A DNA stretch of 64,000 nucleotides from Nitrospirota bacterium (GTDB lineage: Bacteria; Nitrospirota; Thermodesulfovibrionia; UBA6902; JAJYJJ01): the NCBI GenBank assembly GCA_021789595.1, contig JAJYJJ010000007.1, positions 1 to 64,000 of the forward strand, given 5' to 3'. Under the pieces are notes generated by a model. The model made no database searches. It had not been told where the DNA came from and saw nothing but the letters and a program-made list of their open reading frames with translations. Position numbers and translations under genes: made by a program. The number at the start of each line of letters is the position of its first letter. Within the stretch, counting starts at the first letter, position 1. Shown piece after piece: positions 24,956 to 34,556 of this stretch.

Positions 24956-25282
24956 ATGGTTCCCCTTCTAAATCGTGAAATCGTAATCGTAATAGAAGAG
25001 GCAAACCAGCCGTTCTTGTTTAAAGACCTCAGTTCTAATCATATGTTCAATGTTCACGACCTCGTCAATACACCCTTTGACAATGCAGAACCCATTGCCA
25101 AAGAAATGTTGCTTATAAAGTTACTAAGGAGTTCAGAGGTATGGAGACATTCTTATAAAATCCCTCCTAAACCTCCCTTTGCCAAAGAGAGGAATTCCCC
25201 CTCTTTGGAAAAGAGGGGCGAGGGGAGATTTTTTAAAGCATGTCATCTTACCTATGTACTTCTTAGTAACACTGAAGGATAA
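24956..25282 (+). CDS. small ORF of unknown function, C-terminus built from a dispersed repeat
   Basis: 108 codons from an ATG six bases after a good -10 box. The first 65 residues (NREIVIVIEEANQPFLFKDL and following) are plausible as a small protein but match nothing I recognise. Residues about 68-92 are the translation of a dispersed G/C-run repeat (IPPKPPFAKERNSPSLEKRG). The kinase gene starts three bases after the stop. It may be an authentic small regulator whose end was replaced by the repeat, a decayed gene, or a chance frame in a leader. Confidence 0.35.
   Translation: MVPLLNREIVIVIEEANQPFLFKDLSSNHMFNVHDLVNTPFDNAEPIAKEMLLIKLLRSSEVWRHSYKIPPKPPFAKERNSPSLEKRGEGRFFKACHLTYVLLSNTEG
25158..25236 (+). 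repeat. dispersed C/G-run hairpin repeat element, copy 1
   Basis: The element starts AAATCCCTCCTAAACCTCCC and ends GGGGAGATTTTTT. Two internal hairpin pairs, based on CCTTTGCCAAAGAG and CCCTCTTTGGAAAAGAGGGG, and outer AAATC/GATTT complementarity give the form of a small non-autonomous element. Related elements occur in the window at 61929-62012 and 63834-63902. Confidence 0.75.
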
Positions 25283-25285
25283 GGG

Positions 25286-28267
25286 ATGGTTAAACTTGCA
25301 ATAGCAGGGGGAGACCATACTGCCAGCAGCCTCCTCTCTATGCTGAGGAGCGATCCTGATGCAAGGATTGTGGGAATCTACGAAAAAAATGCCGAGACCC
25401 CTGGAGCAGTCCTTGCACAAAAATGGGGCATCCCATTTTTTGATGATATTAATATCCTCGCCATGGTAGCCAAGCCCGAAATCATTATCAATGTTACCGG
25501 AGATGCAAAACTGACCGAAAAACTGAGGAATTTGTTCAGCCGTATAGAGGTCATTGATGCCATTGGTGCAAATCTTTTATGGAAGACCGTAGAGAAAAAG
25601 AAAAATGCCCTTATTGAGCTTTCTAAGACCATACACGATGAAAAAAGGATTATCTCAATCTTACAGGATGCAAAGAAGCCTGATGAGTTCCTGAGTTTTA
25701 TCCTTGAAAAAACAATGGAATTGATGGACCTGCCAACAGGCAGCATAGCCGTGATAGAAGGGGATAAGGTATGTCTGCTTGCCTCAAAGGGCCTGAGCAA
25801 AGGCTCCACAGAAAATAAGCGATGGAAAATAATGCCTGGTGGCCTGACGGATATGGTTGTAGGGGAACGAAAGACGGTAACAATAGCTGATACCTCGAGG
25901 GTTAACTACACCATTAACCCTGCATTTATAGACCAAGGGATTAAATCAGTTATCGCATGCCCGTTTATAGTAGATAGCCATGTCTATGGGGTAATTTACC
26001 TTGGCGACTTCAAACCGAGGCAATTCTCTGAGAGGCAGAAGCGGCTTTTAACAATCTTGGCTATGCTTGTGGGTCTCACCCTTGATAGGCTAAATCTCCT
26101 TGAAAGACTTAAGGGAAGAGAATCTGGAGTCGATATTCAGATAAACAAGGATGTGAATGAAAGGGCAGAGGAACTTGAAGGCATCGATGAAGAGTTGAAG
26201 CAGCTAAACCAGCACAAGAGTAGATTAATAGCCAATATTAGTCATGAACTGAGAACACCACTTAACTCTATCATTGGTTTTTCCAATGTCCTGTTAGAGA
26301 AAACCTTTGGCGAGCTAACAGACAATCAGGAGAGGCATGTTAAAAATATCCATTCCTCAGGCAGGTATCTCCTCGATCTTATAAACAATGTCCTTGATAT
26401 AGCCAAAATAGACTCAGGCAGATACGATATGTGCTATGAGGCATTCCGTCTGGATGAAGTGATAGCTGAGATTTTCAATATAATGCAGCCTATGGCTGAC
26501 AATAAATCCATCAGTCTGAATATTCGCATAGCGGAGGATGTTGATTCCATTACAGCAGACAGGGTCAAACTCAAACAGATATTCTATAATCTTCTTTCTA
26601 ACGCTATAAAATTTACCCCTGAGGCAGGGAAGATAGGTGTCATTGTCGAAAGAGAGGCAGGCAGGCGTGAATCTGAAGGCCAGGAATTCATAAGATTCTC
26701 TGTGTGGGACACAGGGATTGGTATAAGACCTGATGACATAGAAAGGATATTTGATGAATTCGAGCAGGCAGATACAACATTCACAAGAAAATACGGAGGG
26801 GCTGGCCTTGGTCTTGCCCTGACAAAGAGGCTTGTCGAGTTACACGGAGGCAGGATAAGCGTTGAAAGCACCTTTGGTGAAGGCAGCACCTTTAGCTTTT
26901 TCATTCCTCTCATTTCACCACAGGAGAAGCCCTTGATAGAGGAGGTCGAGGCAGTGAACCTGAATTTCCCATGGATGAAGGAGAATGCCCCGCTGATATT
27001 GGTTGTGGAAGATGACCCGTCCAGCGCTGAACTTCTTACGCTACACCTTACACAGGCAGGTTACAAGGTTGCCCATGCATTTGATGGCGAAGAGGCAATA
27101 GAAAAGGCCAGGACATTGAGGCCATTCGCTATAATGCTTGATATAATGCTTCCAAAGAAAGATGGATGGGAAGTGCTCCAGTCCCTTAAGAGTGATGACC
27201 TAACATCCAAGATCCCTGTTTTAATACATTCCATAATTGATAATAAGGATCTGGCATTTGCCCTCGGTGCTACAGATTATCTATTAAAGCCTCTTGACAA
27301 GGATGCCCTTCTGGAAAAACTCCAGGGGCTGAGTATCTCAATGGGCAGAAGATGTCCAACAGTTGTTCTGATAATAGAATCCAATGGGAGTACAGATTCT
27401 CTGAAGGAAGGCCTTAGCCCCCAAGAATTTCTCGTATATTCTGCAAAGGAAGGCAAGAGGGGGATAGAGCTTGCCACAGCATTGAGACCTGATGTCATAT
27501 TGCTTGACTTTGAACTTCCTGACATGTTGGGCTTTGATGCGGTGAGGGAATTAAAGGGAAACCCCTCAACGAGAGATATACCTGTATTCATCCTTACTGA
27601 AAAGGATATATCTGTTGAGGACAGGATCAGCCTTATGGGGAAGATTGATTGGATTATAAGAAAAAATAGATTTGATGTTGGCGAACTCATCGACCATATA
27701 ATGGAGATAGAGGTGCTCTATCCAAAGAGGGCAGGACTTGTGGATGAGACGACAGGGATATTCAGCCACAGATATTTCCAGATCAGATTAGCACAAGAGG
27801 TGGAAAGGGCATTGAGATACAAACAGTCATTGAACCTTATGCTCCTTGATGTAGATTTCTTCGGTCAGTACATAAGGGATAACGGTGAGCAGTATGGAAA
27901 CACCGTGTTGAAGAAGGTTTCCGAACTTTTAAGAAAGAACATAAGGGGTTCAGATGTAGTGGTTCGATATGGCGGAGATGCCTTTGCCATTATACTGCCG
28001 AATACAGTTATATCCGCAGCCCTTTCTTTAGGCAACAAGCTCAATGCCATAATAAGGAACTACCCATTTATCCATGGAGAGAGCCAGCCAAAGAGTAGGC
28101 TAACAGTCAGCGTTGGTCTTGCTTTTCTTGATGGGCAAACTACCGAAGAACTTATCCTTTGTTGCGAAAAGGCACGGACTCAGGCTATTAAAAGAGGTGG
28201 AGACAGGGTAGTGATATATTCAAAAGAGCATGAAAATACAGAAGGGATCTCAACTAAGAAGGTGTGA
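25286..28267 (+). CDS. hybrid histidine kinase: Rossmann-GAF-HisKA-HATPase-REC-REC-degenerate GGDEF
   Basis: 993 residues with no transmembrane segment. Residues 1-100 resemble a dinucleotide-binding Rossmann domain (KLAIAGGDHTASSLLSML, then IIINVTGD). A GAF domain spans about 125-275. HisKA carries His320 in NISHELRTPL. The ATPase has DTGIGI (475-480) and GGAGLGL (504-510). REC1 (570-680) has acceptor Asp619. REC2 (692-808) has Asp741. The last 180 residues are GGDEF-like with RYGGDAF at 894-900, where Ala replaces the Glu of GGDEF, so cyclase activity is doubtful; the RxxD inhibitory site (Arg887-Asp890) is kept. A ribosome site AAGGATAAGGG precedes the ATG. Targets are unknown. Confidence 0.88.
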   Translation: MVKLAIAGGDHTASSLLSMLRSDPDARIVGIYEKNAETPGAVLAQKWGIPFFDDINILAMVAKPEIIINVTGDAKLTEKLRNLFSRIEVIDAIGANLLWKTVEKKKNALIELSKTIHDEKRIISILQDAKKPDEFLSFILEKTMELMDLPTGSIAVIEGDKVCLLASKGLSKGSTENKRWKIMPGGLTDMVVGERKTVTIADTSRVNYTINPAFIDQGIKSVIACPFIVDSHVYGVIYLGDFKPRQFSERQKRLLTILAMLVGLTLDRLNLLERLKGRESGVDIQINKDVNERAEELEGIDEELKQLNQHKSRLIANISHELRTPLNSIIGFSNVLLEKTFGELTDNQERHVKNIHSSGRYLLDLINNVLDIAKIDSGRYDMCYEAFRLDEVIAEIFNIMQPMADNKSISLNIRIAEDVDSITADRVKLKQIFYNLLSNAIKFTPEAGKIGVIVEREAGRRESEGQEFIRFSVWDTGIGIRPDDIERIFDEFEQADTTFTRKYGGAGLGLALTKRLVELHGGRISVESTFGEGSTFSFFIPLISPQEKPLIEEVEAVNLNFPWMKENAPLILVVEDDPSSAELLTLHLTQAGYKVAHAFDGEEAIEKARTLRPFAIMLDIMLPKKDGWEVLQSLKSDDLTSKIPVLIHSIIDNKDLAFALGATDYLLKPLDKDALLEKLQGLSISMGRRCPTVVLIIESNGSTDSLKEGLSPQEFLVYSAKEGKRGIELATALRPDVILLDFELPDMLGFDAVRELKGNPSTRDIPVFILTEKDISVEDRISLMGKIDWIIRKNRFDVGELIDHIMEIEVLYPKRAGLVDETTGIFSHRYFQIRLAQEVERALRYKQSLNLMLLDVDFFGQYIRDNGEQYGNTVLKKVSELLRKNIRGSDVVVRYGGDAFAIILPNTVISAALSLGNKLNAIIRNYPFIHGESQPKSRLTVSVGLAFLDGQTTEELILCCEKARTQAIKRGGDRVVIYSKEHENTEGISTKKV

Positions 28268-28276
28268 GCCGCAATC

Positions 28277-29497
28277 CTACACATTGTCCAGTATATGGCC
28301 CATCTTCTTCTTCTTGGTCTTAAGATAGATGAGATTTCTGTCATTTGGCCTTGTCTCTATTGAGACCCTCTCAACAACCTTCAGGCCATATCCTTCAAGG
28401 CCGACAATCTTCTTCGGGTTATTTGTCATAAGCCTCATCTTTCTTACCCCTATATCAACAAGTATCTGTGCGCCGATGCCGTAATCCCTTAGATCAGGCT
28501 TGAACCCGAGTCTGAGGTTTGCCTCCACTGTATCAAGCCCTTTGTCCTGAAGCTCGTATGCCTTCAATTTATTGGCAAGCCCTATACCACGGCCCTCCTG
28601 CCTCATATAGAGTATCACGCCCTTGCCCTCTTTCTTTATCATCTCCATTGCCTTGTGCATCTGCTCTCCGCAGTCGCACCTCTTTGAGGCAAAGACATCA
28701 CCTGTGAGGCATTCTGAATGAACCCTTACAAGGACCGAATCATCAGGCCTTATCTCTCCTTTGACAAGGGCTATGTGCACATTGCTGTCAGCATAGTTGC
28801 TGTAGGCAATAGCAGTGAAATTCCCTCCGTATTCCGTTGGAAGTGTTGTTACAGCAATTCTGTTAACGAGACGGTCCCTGAGCATGCGATACCTTATAAG
28901 GTCCTTCACGGTTACAATCTTTAAATGGTGTCTCTCTGCAAATTCCATCAGTTCAGGGACCCTTGCCATTGTCCCGTCGTCATTCATTATCTCGCAGATC
29001 ACACCTGCAGGATAAAGGCCTGCAAGCCTTGCAAGGTCAACAGAGCCCTCTGTCTGGCCTGTCCTCTGCAAAACCCCGCCGGGCTTTGAACGGAGCGGGA
29101 ATACATGCCCTGGCCTTGCAAGGTCCTCTGCAACTGTCTTTTGGTCTATGGCTGTAAGTATTGTTCTGGCCCTGTCCGCTGCTGATATGCCTGTTGTCAC
29201 ACCCCTCTTTGCCTCGATGGATACAGTAAAGGCCGTGCCAAAGGCAGAGGTGTTTTCCTCTGACATCATGGGAAGCCTTAATTCAGCAACCCTTTCAGGG
29301 GTAAGGGAAAGGCATATGAGACCCCTGCCGTATTTGGCCATGAAGTTGATGGCCTCTGGAGTAACCTTCTCAGCAGCCATACAGAGGTCTCCCTCGTTCT
29401 CCCTGTCTTCATCGTCAACAAGGATGACCATCTTTCCCTTTTTTATGTCTTCAAGTCCATCCTCTATGGAATCAAATCTATAGCCTTCTCTGCTCAT
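28277..29497 (-). CDS. ribBA: bifunctional 3,4-dihydroxy-2-butanone 4-phosphate synthase / GTP cyclohydrolase II
   Basis: 406 residues. The RibB half (about 1-205) shows [19 protein letters not shown] and [14 protein letters not shown]-type sequence ([13 protein letters not shown] here). The RibA half shows the zinc motif [19 protein letters not shown] and [11 protein letters not shown]. It supplies both precursors of riboflavin synthesis. It overlaps ribE by four bases and converges with the kinase gene. ribD and ribH are not in the window. Confidence 0.97.
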   Translation of the reverse strand: MSREGYRFDSIEDGLEDIKKGKMVILVDDEDRENEGDLCMAAEKVTPEAINFMAKYGRGLICLSLTPERVAELRLPMMSEENTSAFGTAFTVSIEAKRGVTTGISAADRARTILTAIDQKTVAEDLARPGHVFPLRSKPGGVLQRTGQTEGSVDLARLAGLYPAGVICEIMNDDGTMARVPELMEFAERHHLKIVTVKDLIRYRMLRDRLVNRIAVTTLPTEYGGNFTAIAYSNYADSNVHIALVKGEIRPDDSVLVRVHSECLTGDVFASKRCDCGEQMHKAMEMIKKEGKGVILYMRQEGRGIGLANKLKAYELQDKGLDTVEANLRLGFKPDLRDYGIGAQILVDIGVRKMRLMTNNPKKIVGLEGYGLKVVERVSIETRPNDRNLIYLKTKKKKMGHILDNV

Positions 29498-30126
29498 ATA
29501 TATCCTTCCTCCTTTAACAGGCCTGAGAGCCTTGATTCCCTCTGTGGCTCCAGGAATCTTTCGATGTATTTCCCTATAATGTCTGCCTCAAGATTGACAG
29601 TATCGCCGACAGCCTTAAATCCCATGGTAGTGACAGAGGCCGTGTGTGGTATAATTGCAACAGAGAAGGAGTCTTTGTCAAGGCCAATTACTGTAAGACT
29701 TATCCCATCCACTGCTACAGAGCCCTTTAGGATGACATATCTGAGAAAATCAGGTGAAGCCGCTACCCTGTAAATGGTGAATTCCCCTTCTGCCCTTTTC
29801 TCCTTTATAGTGCCTGTGACATCTACATGTCCTGTGACCATGTGTCCGCCGAGTCTTTGTTGTAGGGTCATTGCCCTTTCGAGGTTTACCCTGTCGCCTA
29901 TCCTGAGATTACCGAGGTTAGCAGCCTTTATGGTCTCAGGAGATACATCAAATGAGATACTGTCTTTTTTTGTCTCTGTAACTGTGAGGCATACACCATT
30001 CACAGATATGCTCTCGCCAGGCTGCACATCCCTTATGGCATTTGCCTTTACTTTAAGCCTTATGCCCCTTTCATGCCTTTCAATGACCTGAATGCTGCCA
30101 AGTTCCTCTATGAGCCCTGTAAACAT
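29494..30126 (-). CDS. ribE: riboflavin synthase alpha chain
   Basis: 210 residues made of two tandem lumazine-binding repeats. The first begins [13 protein letters not shown] and contains [13 protein letters not shown]; the second begins [16 protein letters not shown] and contains [12 protein letters not shown]. It dismutates 6,7-dimethyl-8-ribityllumazine to riboflavin. It starts directly after the DUF4845-like gene and overlaps ribBA by four bases. Confidence 0.97.
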   Translation of the reverse strand: MFTGLIEELGSIQVIERHERGIRLKVKANAIRDVQPGESISVNGVCLTVTETKKDSISFDVSPETIKAANLGNLRIGDRVNLERAMTLQQRLGGHMVTGHVDVTGTIKEKRAEGEFTIYRVAASPDFLRYVILKGSVAVDGISLTVIGLDKDSFSVAIIPHTASVTTMGFKAVGDTVNLEADIIGKYIERFLEPQRESRLSGLLKEEGYI

Positions 30127-30507
30127 CTATTTTATCCTTGATGTGTCTATGCTGAAGTTATACTCTCTTTTAAGCCTTCCGCCGAATATAGACACTGTCT
30201 CTGTCCAATGGGTCTTCAATACCCTTTTGCCATCGGAGTGTTCAATAACAATATCATCCCGTCCTATTGGTATATTCAAGGTAGTTACCTTGGCCATTGC
30301 CATATCTAATATCTCTCCATCACTTGCAGCACTGGGTCGAATTTCTGAAAGGTTCTTCATATCATCTCTCAATGAGTAATATCTGTAATAGGGCATGCCG
30401 AGGTTTACCCCCGCATAGATTATCAGTGCAAGGACAAGGATACATATAAGCCATCTTATTGGAATAAGGCCTGAATTATCCCTGTATGTCCTGTCTGATA
30501 ATCTCAA
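30127..30507 (-). CDS. DUF4845-like single-pass membrane protein
   Basis: About 126 residues: one transmembrane helix (IRWLICILVLALIIYAGVNLGMPYYRYY) followed by a periplasmic domain with mixed alpha/beta character. Such small proteins directly downstream of lepB are often of the DUF4845 family, whose function is unknown. The TTG at 30507 overlaps the lepB stop by four bases and is preferred; an upstream TTG at 30543 would give 138 residues but overlaps lepB by 40 bases. Neither has a strong ribosome site, so translation is probably coupled to lepB. Confidence 0.65.
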   Translation of the reverse strand: MRLSDRTYRDNSGLIPIRWLICILVLALIIYAGVNLGMPYYRYYSLRDDMKNLSEIRPSAASDGEILDMAMAKVTTLNIPIGRDDIVIEHSDGKRVLKTHWTETVSIFGGRLKREYNFSIDTSRIK

Positions 30508-31118
30508 TTTATCAGTTTCCCTATACGGTCGAATCTGATCCAATGACGGTTACTGCTCCACGACCAGTATATGATGAATGCCTTGCCCAGTATCTCCTTG
30601 TTGACATCCACATATCCCCAGAAACGGCTGTCATAGCTCTGATCCCGGTTGTCGCCCATTACAAAAACCTTTCCCTTTGGGACAATAAATGGGCCGAGAT
30701 TATCCCTGGGCTCTGCCCATCCTGGTTCAACACCATTATCGTTATGTATGACATACGGTTCATTAAGGGGTTTGCCGTTTACATATACAACCTTGTTCCT
30801 TATCTCAATCCTGTCTCCTTCCACCCCAATGACCCTCTTTATAAAGTCCCTTTTATGGTCCACAGGGAATTTAAATACTATAATATCACCTCTTTTGGGT
30901 TTTTCAAAGACAAGTATCCTGTCATCCGTAAAGGGTATTGTTGTCCCGTAGATGAATTTGTTTACGAGGATGTGGTCTCCGATGTCCAGTGTTGGTATCA
31001 TAGAACCGGATGGGATCTTAAATGCCTGAACCACATATGCCCTTATCAACAGGGCAAGGATAAGGGCAGTTATTATCGCCTCTGCATATTCTCTAAAGAC
31101 CGATTTCTTTCTTTCCAT
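30504..31118 (-). CDS. lepB: signal peptidase I
   Basis: 204 residues. One N-terminal membrane helix (about 14-31), catalytic Ser39 in PSGSM and the general base Lys94 in DFIKRVIG. The GDNRDQSYDSRFWG motif is at the C-terminal side. It cleaves signal peptides of exported proteins on the outer face of the inner membrane. It starts on the last base of lepA and is coupled to the DUF4845-like gene. Confidence 0.97.
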   Translation of the reverse strand: MERKKSVFREYAEAIITALILALLIRAYVVQAFKIPSGSMIPTLDIGDHILVNKFIYGTTIPFTDDRILVFEKPKRGDIIVFKFPVDHKRDFIKRVIGVEGDRIEIRNKVVYVNGKPLNEPYVIHNDNGVEPGWAEPRDNLGPFIVPKGKVFVMGDNRDQSYDSRFWGYVDVNKEILGKAFIIYWSWSSNRHWIRFDRIGKLIN

Positions 31119-32905
31119 TACCTCACCTTTAACACGGCAAGGAATGCCTCTTGCGGCACCTCAACGCTACCGAGATGTTTCATCCTTTTTTTGCCTTCCT
31201 TCTGTTTTTCCAGGAGTTTCCTCTTCCTGGTTATGTCGCCGCCATAACACTTAGCGAGGACATTCTTCCTCATGGGTTTAACCGTTTCCCTTGCAAGTAC
31301 CTTGTTGCCGATTGCTGCCTGTATGGCCACCTCAAATAGCTGTTTTGGTATGACCTCCCTCAACTTCTCCACAATCTGCTTTCCCTTCTGGTATGCCTTT
31401 TCCCTGTGCACTATTAAAGACATCGCATCTACAGGCATACCGTTAAGGAGTACGTCGAGTCTTATGAGATCTGCCTCCCTATAGCCGAGGAAGTCGTAAT
31501 CCATAGAGGCGTAACCTTTTGAGAGGGATTTCAGTCTGTCGAAAAAATCCCAGAGTATCTCATTCAAAGGCATCTCATAGACAACTATTATCCTGTCCTT
31601 CCCTACATAGGTGAATTCTGTCTGCATCCCGCGTCTTTCCTGACATAGTTGCAGTATCTGCCCGACAAATTCCTGCGGAACAAATATCTTGACCTTAACA
31701 AATGGCTCCTCTATCCTGAGGGTCTTTTCAGGAAGCTTTGTAGGGCTATCTATGAATGCGGTCTGGCTGTCTGTCCCTGTGACCTTATACACGACCGTTG
31801 GCGCTGTGCTTATTAGTGATAGGTTAAACTCCCTCTCAAGTCTTTCTTTTATAATCTCCATGTGCAGAAGACCCAGAAAACCGCATCTGAAACCAAAACC
31901 GAGGGCAGCAGAGGTCTCTGGCTCAAAGTTGAATGATGAGTCGTTGAGTCTGAGCTTTGAAAGGGCATCTTTCAGATCCTCATACTGCTCTGTATCTGTC
32001 GGATAAAGTCCGCAGAAGACCATCGGCTTTATCTCTCTGTATCCAGCGCACGGCTCTGTTGCAGGCCTCTCTGCCTTTGTTATGGTATCGCCTACCTTTG
32101 TATCTCCTATTGTCTTTACACCTGCAATAATGTAACCGACCTCGCCAGTGGACAGTTCATCCTTTGACTTCATCTTTGGTGTAAATATACCGACAGCATC
32201 CACATCATAGCTTTTTCCTGTTGCCATAAATGTTATCCTCGAGCCAGGACGCACAGTGCCGTCAAAGACCCTTACAAGGACGATTACTCCTTGATAGTTG
32301 TCAAACCAGGAGTCGAAGATAAGGGCCTTTAACGGGGCATGTATATCGCCCGTTGGAGACGGTATATTTTTTACAACAGCCTCAAGGATGTCCCTTATCC
32401 CAGTGCCCTCTTTTGCACTTGCAAGTATGGCATTGGAACAGTCAATCCCGAGTATATCTTCAATCTCTTTCTTTATCCTCTCAGGTTCAGCGCTTGGCAG
32501 GTCTATCTTATTGATAACAGGGATTATCTCAAGGTTATGCTCCATTGCAAGATAGGCATTGGCAAGGCTCTGGGCCTCTACTCCCTGTGTCGCATCCACA
32601 ACGAGGACAGCCCCTTCACAGGAGGCAAGGCTCCTTGAGACCTCGTATGAAAAATCCACATGCCCTGGTGTATCAATGAGGTTGAATGTGTATTGTCTCC
32701 CATCCAGGGCGCTATAGTTTAGACAAACTGCATGGGCCTTTATAGTTATCCCCTTCTCCCTCTCAAGGTCCATGGAGTCAAGCACCTGCTCTGCCATCTC
32801 CCTCTGGGAAAGGGCACCTGTAATCTCAAGTATCCTGTCGGCAAGGGTGGATTTTCCATGGTCTATATGGGCTATTATGGAGAAGTTTCGTATATCAGTT
32901 TTCAT
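31118..32905 (-). CDS. lepA: elongation factor 4 (LepA)
   Basis: 595-residue translational GTPase. G1 HIDHGKS near residue 15, the G3 DTPGH, G4 NKID, and the LepA-specific C-terminal domain (ending in [21 protein letters not shown]). It rescues stalled or mistranslocated ribosomes. The lepA-lepB order is widely conserved. The ATG overlaps the end of glcK by four bases. Confidence 0.98.
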   Translation of the reverse strand: MKTDIRNFSIIAHIDHGKSTLADRILEITGALSQREMAEQVLDSMDLEREKGITIKAHAVCLNYSALDGRQYTFNLIDTPGHVDFSYEVSRSLASCEGAVLVVDATQGVEAQSLANAYLAMEHNLEIIPVINKIDLPSAEPERIKKEIEDILGIDCSNAILASAKEGTGIRDILEAVVKNIPSPTGDIHAPLKALIFDSWFDNYQGVIVLVRVFDGTVRPGSRITFMATGKSYDVDAVGIFTPKMKSKDELSTGEVGYIIAGVKTIGDTKVGDTITKAERPATEPCAGYREIKPMVFCGLYPTDTEQYEDLKDALSKLRLNDSSFNFEPETSAALGFGFRCGFLGLLHMEIIKERLEREFNLSLISTAPTVVYKVTGTDSQTAFIDSPTKLPEKTLRIEEPFVKVKIFVPQEFVGQILQLCQERRGMQTEFTYVGKDRIIVVYEMPLNEILWDFFDRLKSLSKGYASMDYDFLGYREADLIRLDVLLNGMPVDAMSLIVHREKAYQKGKQIVEKLREVIPKQLFEVAIQAAIGNKVLARETVKPMRKNVLAKCYGGDITRKRKLLEKQKEGKKRMKHLGSVEVPQEAFLAVLKVR

Positions 32906-33819
32906 AAAGATTTAAAGACAAGACCTGCTGCGCCTATCGCACCTGCATCCTGGCCTAAGGATGACTTTATTATACTAACCTTCTGCTGTAATGGTGCAAG
33001 GGTCCTTCTATGAAATTCCTTCCTTGCCAGCTCTATGAACAGATCCCATGCCCCTAAAAGTCCGCCGCCAAGGATTATTGCCTCAGGGCTGAAGAGATTG
33101 GCAAGGGTTGCCATGCCGATTCCCAGATAGCGGCCAAAATCCCTGAATATCTCTCTGCTCAAATTATCCCCATCAAGTGCAGCCCTGTATATAAGCTCTC
33201 CTGTGAGTTTATAGAAATTCCCATTACAGCATGCCCTTAGTATAGTATCCTGACCCTTTTCAATAGCCTCTACAGCCTTATTTACAATAGCCCTACCAGA
33301 GGCATATGCCTCAAGGCAGCCATAGCCACCGCAGGCACATTTTACACCTTCTCCTTCTATAATCATATGCCCGACCTCTGCAGCCCCTTTGAAGAGATCA
33401 CCATCATAGATTATACCGCCGCCAATGCCTGTGCCGAGGGTTAAAAGCACGAAGTCTTTAAATCCCTTGCCGCTGCCAACCCATTTCTCTCCGTAGGCAT
33501 ATGCATCGGCATCATTTTCAACGACTACAGGGAGATGAAATCTCTCCTGTATTGCCCTGGTAATCGATATGTCGACAATCTGCGGTATGTTAGGGGAAAG
33601 GGTTACTCTTCCTGAGCCTCTGTCCACAATACCTGCTACCCCTACACCTATTCCTACAGTATCATCCGTGATAATACCGTCTATCAAAGCAATAGCTGAC
33701 TCGATGGGCGAGGATGATAGCGGCTCCTTTAACCCTTTGATTATCCTTCCATCCTCTGATATATTTGAGGCCCTGATATTTGTTCCGCCGATGTCTATTC
33801 CAACTGCTGTCTTTCCCAC
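32902..33819 (-). CDS. glcK: ROK-family glucokinase
   Basis: About 305 residues. ATP-binding [13 protein letters not shown] lies at the N-terminus. The catalytic Asp is in [13 protein letters not shown]. The ROK zinc site [15 protein letters not shown] is complete. It phosphorylates glucose or a related hexose. An ATG at 33834 would add five residues but lacks a ribosome site; the GTG at 33819 has GAGGTGG at a good distance. First gene of the glcK-lepA-lepB-DUF4845-ribE-ribBA run. With GH57 in the window it fits use of stored glucan. Confidence 0.9.
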   Translation of the reverse strand: MGKTAVGIDIGGTNIRASNISEDGRIIKGLKEPLSSSPIESAIALIDGIITDDTVGIGVGVAGIVDRGSGRVTLSPNIPQIVDISITRAIQERFHLPVVVENDADAYAYGEKWVGSGKGFKDFVLLTLGTGIGGGIIYDGDLFKGAAEVGHMIIEGEGVKCACGGYGCLEAYASGRAIVNKAVEAIEKGQDTILRACCNGNFYKLTGELIYRAALDGDNLSREIFRDFGRYLGIGMATLANLFSPEAIILGGGLLGAWDLFIELARKEFHRRTLAPLQQKVSIIKSSLGQDAGAIGAAGLVFKSL

Positions 33820-33934
33820 GGTTACCCACCTCATTTAAAAACTTGCGTTAATTTAATTTTTTATATTACCATAAAGCTTAAAATAATTACCATTTAGGCG
33901 ATGTTTGGTAGCCTGACAGGCTGAGCGGATTGCT

Positions 33935-34513
33935 ATGAAAAAAACTCAATTGCTTCAGGATTTGCTGGTATTTTTATCTGTTGCATTTTTTGCAACAATT
34001 GCCATGGATAGAACACTGCTATCCGCCATATCGCATACAGATACACTGGATGCAATAGCAAGGGTCTTTAATTTTATCGGCTCAGGAGGTTTTCAATTAT
34101 CGTTATTTCTTATATTGCTTCTCATAGGTTATACAAGGGCCTATGGCAAACAGGGTCTGATAGCCTTTTTATCAGCAGCAATTACAGTCCAGGCTCTAAA
34201 GCACCTTATAGGTGCATCAAGGCCATGGCTTGCTAACCACGGCAGTATAGAGGTCTTTACAGGGCCGACCCTTGCAAAAGGCTTTGACTCTTTCCCCTCA
34301 GGCCACACAACAACGAGCTTTGCCCTGTGCTATGTATTTTCAAGGAGATACCCTCGACTTACACTGCCTTTATATCTAACTGCTGTGCTTGTCGGTCTTG
34401 CGAGGTTGTACTGTCATGCCCATTGGCCTGTTGATGTCTTAGCAGGAGCAGTTGTTGGAACCTCAGCAGGTTATGTCCTTATCAGGATTCAGAAGGATAA
34501 AGACATACGATAA
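33935..34513 (+). CDS. PAP2-superfamily membrane phosphatase
   Basis: 192 residues, about five membrane helices. The three PAP2 motifs are present: KHLIGASRPW, SFPSGHTTTSF and RLYCHAHWPVDVLAG. It is likely a lipid phosphatase (phosphatidate, phosphatidylglycerophosphate or undecaprenyl pyrophosphate); the substrate cannot be read from sequence. GAGCGG precedes the ATG by about seven bases. The upstream 100 bases, divergent from glcK, are A/T-rich with a small palindrome AGCCTGACAGGCT. Confidence 0.88.
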   Translation: MKKTQLLQDLLVFLSVAFFATIAMDRTLLSAISHTDTLDAIARVFNFIGSGGFQLSLFLILLLIGYTRAYGKQGLIAFLSAAITVQALKHLIGASRPWLANHGSIEVFTGPTLAKGFDSFPSGHTTTSFALCYVFSRRYPRLTLPLYLTAVLVGLARLYCHAHWPVDVLAGAVVGTSAGYVLIRIQKDKDIR

Positions 34514-34521
34514 TTCGTCAT

Positions 34522-34550
34522 TTGAAATATTACGGTATTTATTTTAATAT
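34522..34550 (+). promoter_or_regulatory. secA promoter predicted to give a leaderless mRNA
   Basis: TTGAAA (34522-34527), a 17-base spacer and TAATAT (34545-34550). The ATG at 34557 follows after six bases, placing +1 on the start codon. No Shine-Dalgarno is present. The sequence TAAGCTATG at the start is shared with the rsbU-like gene at 59047. Confidence 0.6.
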
Positions 34551-34556
34551 TAAGCT

